Shown here: positions 1 through 11,270 of the stretch, piece after piece
Position numbering within the stretch: the stretch's first letter is position 1
Layout of the letters: each line of letters starts with the position of its first letter
Source of the DNA: Litoditis marina
Taxonomy: Eukaryota > Nematoda > Chromadorea > Rhabditida > Rhabditidae
Reading direction: 5' to 3'
Assembly: GCA_964036275.1 (NCBI GenBank)
Contig: OZ038440.1
Location: 12,437,690 to 12,501,689, forward strand
Length of the DNA: 64,000 nt
The notes under the pieces: generated by a model
Databases searched by the model: none
What the model was told of the DNA's origin: nothing
Seen by the model: only the letters and a program-made list of their open reading frames with translations
Program-made: the position numbers and the translations under genes

Positions 1-1307
1 ATACCAGCGGTTATTATCAATGGACTCTCTCTTCTAGCACTGTACAGAAGAGCGGCTGATACTGGCGAACGGGTATAGTAATTGTCATTTCGACGTGAAC
101 TTACACAGTATGACAGTAAAATCACAAAACAGCGTTAGCCATTTTGTACCTTTATTCAATCCTTGGATGCGTTGTTGGCGAAGTGTATTGCGAATAAGCA
201 CCTTCCGAACTTTGTTTAATGATAATTAAAGCAAACTGTTTAACTGTGTTTTGCATCAGACATCGCTGTGATGTTGTAGAAAGAACTATTAATTATCAAT
301 CGTTAACTATAAAAAAAACCATCAATTGTTTTTCCAGCTTGGTATCGGATTGACGAACATCATGACGATGACATTCATATTGAACATTCTCTCCACGCAG
401 ATCCCGAAGGCACACAGTCTCCCATTGCTGGGTAAGGGGTCAGAGATTGAGATAGAGAAAAAGTCAAGAAAAGTAGAACAGAAGACAATAGATAGCAGAA
501 AAAAGAGATTAAAGAAAGTATGCTGTTCATTTTGAACTTAGTCTTAATGTGAGATCAACCAGCAAATATGACACTGTTCAAAAATATAAATCTCTACAAT
601 ATGAAATCTAAGAAAACGGACGAGGTCACAGGTGTCAATAAGATAGGCGAGGTTCTCGATCTAATCTGAGCGTTGACCTGATCTAATAAAAAAGGTTTCG
701 TTGCTTAACGATCGACAATGACAACCTTTTCCAGCTATTTATCTCATGTTCTGTTTGTCGGTAATTCTATCTAGCATTGTGATTATTTCTTTATTTCCAA
801 ACCACCAAATCTACCCTTCAAAATCGAACGATGAACCCAGATCGAGCGGAAAACGCAGGTCGGAAGTATACTGTACTTTTATAAACATAATTAAGCAAAA
901 CGGCGTTTTTTTTTCATTGTAAACAATTGCGCAAATACGGTATACCAAACGTCCAAACGTATGTAGATAGCTTCTGGAATAAATATGTTATAATGTTCTG
1001 ATAAGCACCAAAGTGATTGAGAATGTTTCATTGAAAACTGACAAAGTTTCCGTATTCAAGTAGTATACTGTTAGTCAATTGCATAATCACGTGAAACATG
1101 TTAAACACCGCAGAACTCAGAAACGTACAATAATAAAGTGCACGATTCCTCATTCGAATGCTAACTTAACGTGACTAATCAATTTACTTCTAGTCTATCT
1201 TATCATGTTTCAGGCATGTCCCACGTCTGTTTCTATTTGACATAGTTTTGATTGTGATGGAAACACTCAACATCATTGGATTTGCTGTTGTTGTGACAAG
1301 AGGATAA
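1..1307 (+). CDS. Cys-loop ligand-gated ion channel A, 3' end (M1 end to M4)
   Basis: Partial gene that enters from the left edge. Exons are <1-72, 338-431, 735-858 and 1214-1307, with phases 0, 1 and 2 that join without a break. Exon <1-72 is the end of M1 (PAVIINGLSLLALY). Exon 338-431 is M2 (GLTNIMTMTFILNILS) and is 94 nt long, like the M2 exons of the three paralogues downstream. Exon 735-858 is M3, starting AIYLMFCL. The last exon is M4 (FDIVLIVMETLNIIGFAVVV), ending in TAA at 1305-1307. The M3-M4 loop is very short. The product would be a pentameric-channel subunit in the plasma membrane. M2 is preceded by Glu-Arg, like the Glu-Lys of nicotinic receptors, and lacks the Pro-Ala-Arg of anion channels, so cation selectivity is the better guess. 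The ligand cannot be told because the extracellular domain is outside the window. Confidence 0.85.
1064..1180 (+). repeat. Dispersed ~120-bp repeat, copy 1 (inside last intron of channel gene A)
   Basis: Part of a family with shared stretches such as GTCAATTGCA, CACGTGAAACATGTTAA, AACTCAGAAACGT and CTAACTTAACGTGA. Further copies lie at 11159-11270 (+), 27078-27120 (+, short), 30321-30440 (+) and 34880-35012 (-). Three of the five are in introns of the channel genes. I see no coding frame and no clear terminal inverted repeats. Confidence 0.7.
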
Positions 1308-2310
1308 ATATATTTTGTCACTTCTTTTTATCCTGCATTTTATCCTGAATACTTCACAATCAAGAATAACGGAGTTTTTCAACGTTTTTAGAGGGTTTTT
1401 TTTGTTTTCACGCTTTTTCAATTTAAAATGAACAGTAAAACACATGTTTCCATTCTTATTGTGCTGGTGAGAATTTAATAAATAAGTTCTGTCGTTTAGT
1501 ACTTGACTAATCTGTAATCACATCAGTGTCTATTGCTAACGTAGTTCTTATGCGTGACAAACTTCAAGTTACAAGGGAAGCTCTTCACGGTTCAGAACAT
1601 TCATCCGTGTTTTGGCTCGGCTGTGAAAATGTAGTTAGAACCCAATTAATTGTGTTCAAAAGTCGTGATTTTTGTATTAATAGTCTATTGAAGATCGGTG
1701 AAACTGATAACGATGGAAAATCTGAGAGACATAATAATGCACCACAGATCATTGTGACAGACAAGACTGTGTTTTGTAGTTTGGTGTGAAGGATTCAGTC
1801 CCTCGCCCAGACCAGCAGTGTGTTTTGGTCGCTCTTCCACAGACACATGCTAAGTTGTTGATATTTCACACATTGTTATTATACTCGAGCACGTGTTCCG
1901 CAGTTAAAGTATATTATTTGGCTTTAACAATTTTTATATTAAAACTTTTCTAAATTTTTTGCCAACTTTTCATTCTTTCTCATGTTTTTCTTTGGCTTTC
2001 TCTTCACATATTTCCCGGAAAAATCAGGTTTAGACCAGATTTATTCGTAAAGTACACCGCCATTTCTCTCATATCATTTCATTTCTCTCCATGTTTGATT
2101 AATGATAGAATATCATATCATCAACGTATATAGATAAGCGCATCGAAACGCAACATTTTCATTTGTGCGCAACAATTTCGGCAAACTTGAAGTTTGATCT
2201 CACTTACCTCACAATTTTCTTTAAAACTTTCATCACTGTAGATTCGACTTGTGTTTTATATGGTAACGCCTATTTGCCATTGTGCGAGGTTTTTTGATTT
2301 TCATAGTAAT
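1308..2310. other. Intergenic, 3' flank of channel A to NTF2-like gene
   Basis: It holds AATAAA-type poly(A) candidates soon after the channel stop (for example 1477-1482). Otherwise it is AT-rich unique sequence. The 87-codon open frame at 1526-1789 has no splice context and no recognisable motif, so I do not call it a gene. Confidence 0.5.
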
Positions 2311-2325
2311 CTTCATTTGTTCCAG
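2311..2325 (+). promoter_or_regulatory. Probable spliced-leader (trans-splice) acceptor
   Basis: CTTCATTTGTTCCAG is a good 3' splice site placed 20 bases before the ATG at 2346, with no upstream coding exon to join. This is the usual layout of a trans-spliced nematode mRNA. It supports the chosen start, but transcript data would be needed to confirm it. Confidence 0.5.
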
Positions 2326-2345
2326 TCCAACGACCACCGTTTTCA

Positions 2346-4058
2346 ATGGCTTCCTGTTCAAGTTAGTTTCTATTTGAAACTTTACAACTAACTTTTTTGT
2401 TTAGTGTTTTTTTATAGATAGTTCAATACATTTTCAACATAGAGAACATGTGAGCAAAACTGTACGCCAAAAAGATGACTTTCGTTCCAGCGGCCCAATC
2501 CATCTTGAAACCCGTATTTGACGAGTTTCATAAAGTGTGCGTGGAACACGAATTCAGTAAGGTTGGTGTATTGTTGAACTAGATTGTTAAAATTAAGGTG
2601 CATTTTATATGGTTCTTACTAAACTAAAACTAGTGATTATTCACCACAGTAAAATGACAGGCAGTTAAGTGTTGACCTTGTTGACGTGTTTTATCCAGTG
2701 AAGAACAATGAGTTGAGATAGAAGACAAGTCATTAGCACTAGTTCCAAACGCTTTTTTTTCCAGCGTAATTGATAACTTTTCATTAGAGTTTCCAAAAAG
2801 TTAACTTCACTTCCCTCTACAATAATGAACTGCAAAACAGTGAAGTGTAAAGTTCTAGCGAACGGCTCGAGAATAAGTTATATAAATAAGTTGAGAGTAA
2901 GTTGTACTTGACCCTCAGAGTTTTCAATCTTAGCAGGTGGCTGACTTCTACCATCAGGATGCTGTGCTCGTTCACAAGGGAAAACGCTCTTATCTGGGAA
3001 GGGAAGGTTAGTTTAAGGATATTATTTATGCGATCACATCGTTTAAAATTTCTGTGTGGTGTAACATTCAAATCAGCACAGTTGCGTAATGTCATCCATT
3101 CGATATTATTCAGTTTCGTACCACATTCTTTGCTTACTCGTCATAGAGGAACACCACACAATTTTTTTATAATACCGTGGTAGTGATATTTTTTACGTAA
3201 GAAAGGGGGAGAGGTTGAAAGTTCAACCACAACGTTTAATTTTTTACAAAATCGTTTCACATGTTCACCTATCTTTCACCTTCCATTTGAGGACCATATT
3301 ATGTTGGATTTTTGTTCTTGATTCAAAATAAGTCATTCGTGTTTTCGTCTGGACGAAAATCTTCAACGAGAAATAGGATTACCACCAAGAGATGGAGTTA
3401 TTTTGGTCTGCGGAAAACGTTTTCCCTGTTTATTGTTAGGGCACGAGTTACGATAGGAAAATTAAATTAGGATATTAAGTTGGCAGATTTCATATTTTTC
3501 AGAGATTTCGAAGGTGTTCCAAGGATTTGCCAACAGAGGAGGAGAGGCCACATGCAAGGTTCGGACGATTCATTATTATTCTATAACAAGAAAAGTAAAA
3601 AAAATAGTTTTTTCAGACTCCTCAACTGAGCTTTGTGGGAGCAGGAGACTGGATTATTGTCGAAGGGAGCTACATCTCCGAGACGGAAAGAATGGGCAAC
3701 GTTGAGGTGAGATTGCCGTTCACAGTTCATGAGTAGTAAAAACAGTGAAGGAAAATAATCTAGAGCAGATCCCTATGAGTTAAGTTTATATCGGAATCAA
3801 TGTAGCAACACACGAGTTTTGCCTCTGTTTCAAATTGTCAGGTTTTTCTGATTTTAGTGTTACCCAATTGTGTTTGTACCATTTTGAAGTTTTAGCATCA
3901 TTTTGAGGGTACATTTCGAAATTTGAGAAATACTTAGAGGTCGACACGTAGGAATGAAGAGATTCGTCTTTCAGGGAGTGTTCACACAAATCTGGCGGAA
4001 GACCGAGGCAAAATGGAAGATCTACCACCACGAATTCTATACCGACGCTGATATCTGA
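2346..4058 (+). CDS. NTF2-like (SnoaL/DUF4440-type) small protein, 128 aa
   Basis: Six exons: 2346-2361, 2491-2561, 2937-3006 (or from 2934), 3503-3558, 3617-3706 and 3975-4058. All phases agree (total 387 nt), and the TGA is at 4056-4058. The protein has the layout of the NTF2-like cone fold. A first helix (PVFDEFHKVCVEHEFSKVAD) leads into FYHQDAVLVHKGKRSYLGRE, then a helix (EISKVFQGFANRGG), then the strands SFVGAGDWIIVEGSY and GVFTQIWRKTEAKWKIYHHE. The FYHxDAxxxxKG and WKIYHHE patterns resemble nematode SnoaL/DUF4440 proteins of this size. The biochemical role is unknown, since members are enzymes or ligand binders. There is no signal peptide, so it is probably cytosolic. It lies between two channel genes on the same strand but about 1 kb from the upstream one, so nothing points to an operon. 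Family assignment is by eye. Confidence 0.8.
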
Positions 4059-4361
4059 ATGTGTGCCTTTTTTTACCAAGAGTGTTTTTATGTGATGAAG
4101 ATTCTTAGATTACTATTTAGATTACGATTACTCAGTCAATATCTTAGTTTCCGTTTTTCTGGTTATTAAACTTGTATAATGATCACAATTCTTGTGTTTT
4201 TACATAAAAACTTCTTTCATCCATTGCTATATGACAGAGGTTATAGAACAAGTGTGGAACCAGAATCTCCGATTACTTCCAATGTTGACTCATAATGTTT
4301 TCACATGAACATATTCATGTTACCTGTGGCAGTCTGACTTTGTCATCAAAAAACACTACAC
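4059..4361. other. Short intergenic gap before channel gene B
   Basis: AT-rich sequence that must hold the 3' end of the NTF2-like transcript and the promoter of the next gene. I see no repeat or RNA gene in it. Confidence 0.4.
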
Positions 4362-6953
4362 ATGATTATTTTGATATTTTGTTTTGGTGTTCTGAACTCA
4401 GCAGGTGCGTTGTACACTATACATAGCAAACATGGGGAACGTAAATGAAAATATGCAGTTGTGTACTTTATCGATTCGCGTTTTTGATACGTTTATCACA
4501 CTTCTCACGTCACCTAGAGTATGTTTGTTTTGGCCCGAATATTCATTTCAAAAGTAACTTGTTCTGAAATACAGTTAACCAGGTTTGTATAAAATTACAA
4601 ATGAGCTCTGACGGGATTAAATTTGTGTTTATCCGAAACAAATCAAGATAAGAATCCCAGGAGAATTATATATGAGAATCGCTGTTCATTAATTCTTGTA
4701 AAACTTCCAGCAGACTTTCTTGACCACCAGAACAAACTGATAGAGTCGCTGTTCAAAAACTATGACCCTACGATCACGGTCCTCAACACGCTTGGTAAGG
4801 ATCGATTTACCAGTTAGGGGTTACCACAGTCGTAGTTTGATCAGAATACACATCAGCATGTTCAAACTGCCATAAACGCAGCAAGAGTACGGTTATTAAA
4901 TGTCAGAAGAAGCCAAAAACAAGCCGAAAAACAGAAGAAAATTACAACCGGGGATGCATTTTGGAGAAACAATTCATAACATTTTGGAGAAGAATTTCAT
5001 ATTTATTTCATTTCGTTTCTTTTTAGGTGAGAATCCAATTTCCGAGAAGAACTATGGACAACCAGTGAGGCTTCATATAAACGTCACTCTTGGTTCCATT
5101 CAAATCTATCAAGTGGTTGGTACATTTTAATTCTTCATCTCAGTGTACGATGCTTTCGACTGGAAAGATAGTTTTGTGTTTTTTGTTTTGTTTATTGAGT
5201 TTTAACAGAGTCTGTTTTTCTTCTAAATAAACAACAAATTAGAAGTTTGTCAATTAATAGTTTTGCTCTGTAGTGGTATACAAATGCACTTGTACGGGTC
5301 TTAAATGTTTTTACGTTCATGTTGTTAAAAATTATATTTTAGAAAAGTTCGGAGCAGTCGGTTGCCGTTCTCATCGGATTTTACATGGTCAGTTTGTTGA
5401 ATCTACAGACTAAAATTCATGAATCCACGTTCTATTTCGTATTTCATGTTTAAAATTTTGTTTGCTCTCGTGTTATATTTTATATCGAGTTCTTATATAG
5501 AAAGTTTGAATTAAGTGCGAATGTACTCATTTTTATGTTTGTTCAAGACTCAACAAATTAAAAACTGATCATGAGACAACAAGTATTTTTTTGGTTCAAA
5601 AAGTACATTTAGGAGTGGACTGATGCTCGCCTAAAGTGGAATGTCTCAGAATTCGGGGGAATCGACAGTTTCTATATTCTCAGAAGTCGTCTTTGGGTGC
5701 CCGAAGTCACTCCTTTCCCAGCGTGAGAAACAGAATTCTGGCGCACCTGTCAATTAGGATAAAAACAATGTGTAGGAAGTGACCAAAATGTTATTGTAGT
5801 CTGATCTCAATAAACGTCATGTTTTATCCATTTTGATAGGAACTATATGAGATGAAACTGCGGTCAGAGCTAGATAGGACAACAAACACCGCATAGGCTT
5901 GCGTTGAGATGTGCCCCAGCTAAAAACCGATTGCTAGAGCGACCATGTTCACCTGAGGCCATATTCAGTACCATCTCAACCGTGTTTGAGAAAACACAAG
6001 GTTGGGAGTTGGGATCGTCAGGTTCAAATCTGTGTTTTCTCAAACATACACTGTTGAGGCAAACATTATTTTCGAAAAATCTATTATTTCTATGAAGTAG
6101 ATTCATTCAAAGTTTCATTGGCACGCTTCCCAAGTCTTAGTGGGAATGGCGAGAACTATCGCATACTGGCTAGTGTTCGATCACTATATAGGCATACTTT
6201 CATCAAATTCTATCTATCAGCGATATAGACTGTGATTTTCAGGCAGAGTCTGGAAAATCTTCGGGAGGACTATCAGGATGTAGTTTTGGTGAGTTCATCC
6301 AGTTTACATGTGAACACGTGTATTATGGTACTACAAAACAACTTGCGCAAGATCTATTATCTGGTCCTGGTTCTATTTTCAGGTGGCTCACAATGGGACA
6401 CTCGTTTTCATCTATTACTTGAACGCACAACTATCTTGCCCATTTCAGGTTGGTTATGTGAGAATGTGAAATTATTTCAGCATGAATGGTGCAATATTAC
6501 GTGTGGACACTCTGTTTCCTCGATTCCCATCACAATTATGGAGTGTCAAGTCCATAGGTTCAGAGGGAGGTACCAAAGCATTGGCGTTTAACGCGTCGCC
6601 AAAACTGACAGATTTAGACCAAACATCAGCGGGGTCAAACTACAAACACACCGGGAAACCGTATATTTTGTTCATGATCTCAACGTATTGCAGATTGCGG
6701 ACTTTCCGTTCGACGAACAAACCTGCGATCTGTACATCGCATCTTCCGGTATCTACTAATATAAAACCGTTGCTTGGTCTGTCTGTGAGTCTGAGGCAAA
6801 ATGCCGTTCTGAATTGTAATATAGGTGCACTTTGTAGTTGGAAAAGGAGAAGGGAGAGGACGTGGAGAAACGTGTAACTTTTCATTTCCGAACCCATTGA
6901 AATCGGCTGTTGCTGGGATTTGAATTTGGAAATGGAGAGTTAATATCCTAAAT

Positions 6954-8270
6954 CTTAACGAGAATTCCCGCCTAAGGAGAACTACGGCGCTCTATGTTAA
7001 GGAGATTTTCCGCGCTCTATGCTAAGGAGAACTACCACGCTCTATGTTAAAGAGGAGTACTGCGCTCCATGTTAAAGAGAAGTACTACGATCTATCTTAA
7101 GAAGAACTCCCGCGCTCTACGTTAAGGAAAACTTCCGCGCTCTATGTTGAGGAGAACTTCCGCGCTCTATGCTAAGGAGAAGTACGGCGCTCTATGTTAA
7201 GGAGAACTACTGCGCTCTATGTTGAGAAAAAATTTCACGATATGTTCAAAGGAGAACTTCCGCGCTCTATGTTAAGGAGAACTACCACGCTCTATGTTAA
7301 AGAGGAGTACCGCGCTCCATGTTAAAGAGAAGTACTACGATCTATCTTAAGGAGAACTCCCGCGCTCTACGTTAAGGAGAACTCCCGCGCTTTACGTTAA
7401 GGAGAACTTCCGCGCTCTATGCTAAGGAGAGCTACCACGATCCATGTTAAAGAGGAGTACCGCGCTTCATGTTGAAGAGGAGTACCGCACTCCATGTTAA
7501 AGAGAAGTACTACGATCTATCTTAAGGAGAACTTCCGCGCTCTATGATAAGGAGAACTTCCGCGCTCTATGATAAGGAGAACTTCCGCGCTCTATGCTAA
7601 GGAAAACTACGGCGCTCTATGTTAAGGAGAACTACCGCGCTCTATGTTGAGAAAAACTTTCACGATCTGTTCTAAGGAGAACTTCCGCGCTCTATGTTAA
7701 GGAGAACTACCACGCTCTATGTTAAAGAGGAGTACCGCGCTCCATGTTAAAGAGAAGTACTACGATCTATCTTAAGGAGAACTCCCGCGCTCTACGTTAA
7801 GGAGAACTTCCGCGCTCTATGCTAAGGAGAGCTACCACGCTCCATGTTAAAGAGGAGTACCGCGCTTCATGTTGAAGAGGAGTACCGCACTCCATGTTAA
7901 AGAGAAGTACTACGATCTATCTTAAGGTGAACTCCAGCGCTCTACGTTAAGGAGAACTTCCGCGCTCTATGTTAAGGAGAACTTCCGCGCTCTATGCTAA
8001 GGAGTACCGCGCTCTATGTTAAGGAGAACTACCGCGCTCCATGTTGAGAAAAACTTTCACGATCTGTTCTAAGGAGGACTTCCGCGCTCTATGTTAAGAA
8101 GAACTACCACGTTCCATGTTAAAGAGGAGTACTGCGCTCTATGGTAAGCAGAATATTAAAGAGAAATACCGCGCTGTATGTTAAGGAGAACTACCCGCGC
8201 TATATGTTAAAAAGTACACCCGCGCTCTATGTTAAAGAAAACTACCACGCTCTACGTTAGAGAGAACTTT
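6954..8270 (+). repeat. Minisatellite, ~25-bp unit, roughly 50 copies
   Basis: The unit reads about GTTAAGGAGAACTTCCGCGC followed by TCTAT, with variants at fixed places such as ACTACCACGC, GGAGTACCGC, ACTACGATCT and TTTCACGATCT. The variants recur in the same order, so there is a higher-order period. The GTTGAGAAAAA variant recurs at 7221, 7646 and 8043, with spacings of 425 and 397 bp. The array lies in channel gene B between the broken Cys-loop exon and the GNVEW exon. TAA triplets in each unit close the frame that contains them, so I do not think the array is coding. Confidence 0.9.
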
Positions 8271-9357
8271 CGAAAACGAAAAAAGGAAGAAACATCTCGA
8301 CGCAACCACCGACCTAGACTCATCAAGGGAGGGACCCGGGCGTAGCCCGGGGTACCTTCCTTGTTCAGGATAAGACAATTGTCATGTCCGGCTACTTGAA
8401 CGAATGGACCAACTCAGCAGAGGCCCTAGAAGACGCGGTAAACACCGAACACAGAGTAGAAGCCACGTGAAAACGCGTGAAATAGTTTGATAGTGAAATA
8501 CATAATCTGTATATTTGCGTATCACGTATAGTTCGTTTCACCCATCGATAGCAGTCAGCCATGCTGGCCGAGCGCACCCTACATTGCAGGCGACTGATCT
8601 GGCAGCTTGCCAGTCTTTTCATTGCAAATAAAAACTCAAAAAGTGGTAATTTTAAGATTTTCGCCAATTTTTTTGTTTTCAAAAGGTTACCACCAAATCG
8701 TTGAGTAATTTAAAGAACTTTTTGTGCGATAAAATAAGCATTGAAAAACGGCCTGAAAAGGTGATTGGATATCACTGTTTTTAGTTTTGCCCATCATGTT
8801 CCGATGGCCGTCTGCTTGTGGGCGCCGCGCCACCTATCGCCGCTGAGTTCAATACCCAGCTGGTGCACAATTTTGATTAGGCTGATCGCTGTTGGGAACT
8901 TTCCAACACAATTGACTCCGCCCACTAGAATCTACTGTAACTGGCTGCTATCGATGGTTGAAACGAACTATAACTATACTCATCTTCATTACAAAATGAG
9001 TCGACAGTCATGACTTCTATCTGAGAGCTCAGGCAATACCAAGGATGTAGTTCTCTACCTGTGCTCATACAAGAACTTATTATTTGTTAGCTCTGTGCAT
9101 CAAAATAATGGAATAGGGGAGACGCAGGATTAAACTTTGACGCAATAGCAATTCCTGCGCTGCGCACGTGCTCCGGTATAGGATTTCTCAAACCGTTGTG
9201 GACATCGTTTTTGTATGGGGCGGGGTTTGGCGAGGGGCCAGCCAGTCTGCGTATCGTTGATCTACGCACTTTCTCAACTGCTGACAATCAATCGAACCCT
9301 CTGCTGTTTTTATGGGGGAAATGGCAACTCCAAAGTTCAATTTTGTTTTCACTACAG
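8271..9357. other. Intronic sequence after the minisatellite
   Basis: It holds a GC-rich near-palindrome around 8337-8352 (CCCGGGCGTAGCCCGGGG). At 8784-8865 there is a stretch whose third-frame translation (DGRLLVGAAPPIAAEF) vaguely resembles the end of the Cys-loop exon of gene D. At 9120-9280 it holds a repeat whose reverse complement recurs at about 29000-29145. No confident exon. Confidence 0.4.
9120..9280 (-). repeat. Dispersed repeat, copy of 29000-29145
   Basis: Read on the - strand this copy shares GTGCGTAGATCAA, GATACGCAGA, CTCGCCAAA, CCACAACG and AATCCTATACC, in that order, with about 29000-29145 on the + strand. Confidence 0.55.
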
Positions 9358-9654
9358 GGAAACGTTGAATGGGACATGAACAACGTGAAACACATCCGCG
9401 AGAATGACACCTGGGACGCTGCTATGGTGCGTTCCGTCCAGGGCTGTTAAAGTGGAACTGGAAAGTAGAAATTGAAACTTGAAAACTCACAACTTAGTAC
9501 TTAGAACGTTCATTACCAACAGAGAAAGATGGAGATAAAAGGAAAGATTTTTAAACCTGAAAACTCACAACTTGGAACTAAATTAACAACCTCGTATAGA
9601 TTTTGCAACGGCTGTTCTATCTCGTTTTGAAAGGAGCTGTGAAGAAATGATAAA

Positions 9655-9745
9655 CTAGAGAGAACTCATAGGTTGGAGAGAGAAATAGAGAGAGAAGAGA
9701 GAGAGGATAGGGAGACAGATGAAGTAAGAGAGAGAAAGAGAGATT
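9655..9745 (+). repeat. GA-rich simple repeat
   Basis: Imperfect (GA)n with GAGAGAGAAATAGAGAGAGA-type stretches. It lies just upstream of the duplicated M1 exon of channel B, where a pyrimidine tract would be expected. Confidence 0.85.
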
Positions 9746-9836
9746 GAAAATGTTAGAGGAAGACATAAGTACGAGATACTACTGATTGAAGGTTCACTAC
9801 AATTTCACAATGAAACGCAACTCGCTCTACTACATC

Positions 9837-10959
9837 GTGCCAGCGCGGAGCGCTGCGCAGATTAGTTTTTGTTCAAAGGTCTGCAGACATTACAAAACAG
9901 ATTATTACAATTTTCTTCAAAGTACGTCGACCATTTTCTTAGATTTTTGCATGAATCACTGAAGGGCAACACGTCTACAAGATACTAAGTTCACGTTTCA
10001 AGTAGAATTCATTGAGAGGAGTTAGAGGGCCCAACGTCTCGCAAAAATGGCTTCCGTGCGGGGCGGCGGCGCCGGCGCCGGCGACAAAAGTGTCCGCCTC
10101 CTCAAATCTCGGCATAGTTTTGCACAAAATTAACTTATTCAAAAAATACTTACATTTTTGAAAAGCTCTAAAAAAGTTGAGGTATACGTATTTTCCAGGT
10201 ATGTCTGAAATTTGAATATTACGTGTGAGAGAGCCGAAAATGGTCTCGCAAAAAATCATGGATAGACCGGTTTCGTGAAAATAAAAATGAAAGAAGAGTT
10301 TAACGTGTAGTAGGAAGACGTTTTCCAATGAAAAACTCATGACAGGCGGGTACGGCTTTGTTTTCTCTCTTATTCACATGTCTGATTGGCGGATTGGATA
10401 AACGCTCTATTCACGCACGGCGAACGAAGGTTCGATTCCTGCCTGGAGTCTAGAGTGGAAAATTTGCTATCACTTGAACGAGGTTACAACTACACCAAAC
10501 GTTCTGCACTACGGCACGGTTTAAAACTCCAATAGAAAAACATAACATTCCTCGTTTAGCTTATTGTTCAAAAATATTATTTTTTTTATCGAAAATGACC
10601 GTTACTTCGTAACCATAGAAAAAGAGTTCAATTAGTATAAAAAACGAGTGTAAAGAAAGTAAAGATTAGTTTTGGATAAATATGTACAAGAAATATAAAA
10701 GAAGTCCAATAAAAATATTTTGAGGAAAATGCTAATCTCGCTTCTCTTGAAAACAACGGAGTATAAGCTAGATTATTGTGAGTCGCAGTCAGAAGTTTTC
10801 TTCCGACAACCAAAAACTAGGTATCCTTTTTTTGAAATTCTAAACCGAGCGAGATTAGACTTTTCCTCAAAATATTTTTATTGGACTTCTTTTATATTTC
10901 TTGTACATATTTATACAAAACTAATCTTTACTTTCTTTACACTCGTTTTTTATACTAAT
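9837..10959 (+). mobile_element. 1.1-kb composite repeat with tRNA-like segment and terminal foldback, copy 1
   Basis: A second copy is at 38342-39449. From left to right it has a GC hairpin (CAGCGCGGAGCGCTG), about 500 bp of shared unique sequence, a tRNA-like segment at about 10386-10445 with pol III box A-like (TGGCGGATTGGA) and box B (GGTTCGATTCC) matches, and a 329-bp foldback at the right end. No open frame for a transposase or reverse transcriptase is seen, so it would be non-autonomous. It lies in channel B between two copies of a host segment. Confidence 0.8.
10631..10959. repeat. Foldback (long inverted repeat) at right end of the 1.1-kb element
   Basis: Arms of about 110 bp begin ATTAGTATAAAAAACGAGTG and end CACTCGTTTTTTATACTAAT, and are reverse complements of each other. 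The spacer is about 100 bp. The same structure is at 39120-39449. Transcribed, it would form a very long near-perfect hairpin. Confidence 0.9.
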
Positions 10960-11158
10960 CTATATTGTGATGGTAAGACATAAGTACGAGATACTACTGA
11001 TTGAAGGTTCACTACAATTTCACAATGAAACGCAACTCGCTCTACTACATCTATATTGTGATGGTACCCTCTGTTCTGATAAACGGTCTGACTCTAATTG
11101 GACTTTTCAAGAGGAAGGCATCCAAATCTGAAAGGGTAAGGATAACCCATGGAAGAAC

Positions 11159-11270
11159 TGTACTGTTAATCAATTGCACAGTCACGTGCAACATGCTGAA
11201 CACACCAGAACTCAGAAACGTGTAACGACAAAGTGCACGATGCCTCATTAGACTGCATATGTGAATATTC
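11159..11270 (+). repeat. Dispersed ~120-bp repeat, copy 2 (M1-M2 intron of channel B)
   Basis: It shares TACTGTTAATCAATTGCA, GTCACGTGCAACATG, CCAGAACTCAGAAACGTG and AAAGTGCACGATGCCTCATT with the copies at 1064 and 30321. Confidence 0.7.

Larger units (their letters stand above)
9760..11066 (+). repeat. Direct duplication of the 5' part of the M1 exon, split by a mobile element
   Basis: A 77-bp segment (AAGACATAAGTACGAG to CTACTACATC) occurs identically at 9760-9836 and 10975-11051. A further 16 bp (CTATATTGTGATGGTA) follow both the element end (10960-10975) and the second copy (11051-11066). The simplest reading is a 93-bp tandem duplication covering the start of the M1 exon, with the 1.1-kb element inserted inside the first copy. 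The second copy keeps the full M1 exon. Confidence 0.85.

Noticed and set aside
6954..8270. A CRISPR-like array
   Set aside because: The units are contiguous variants of one 25-bp sequence with no unique spacers, in a eukaryotic intron.
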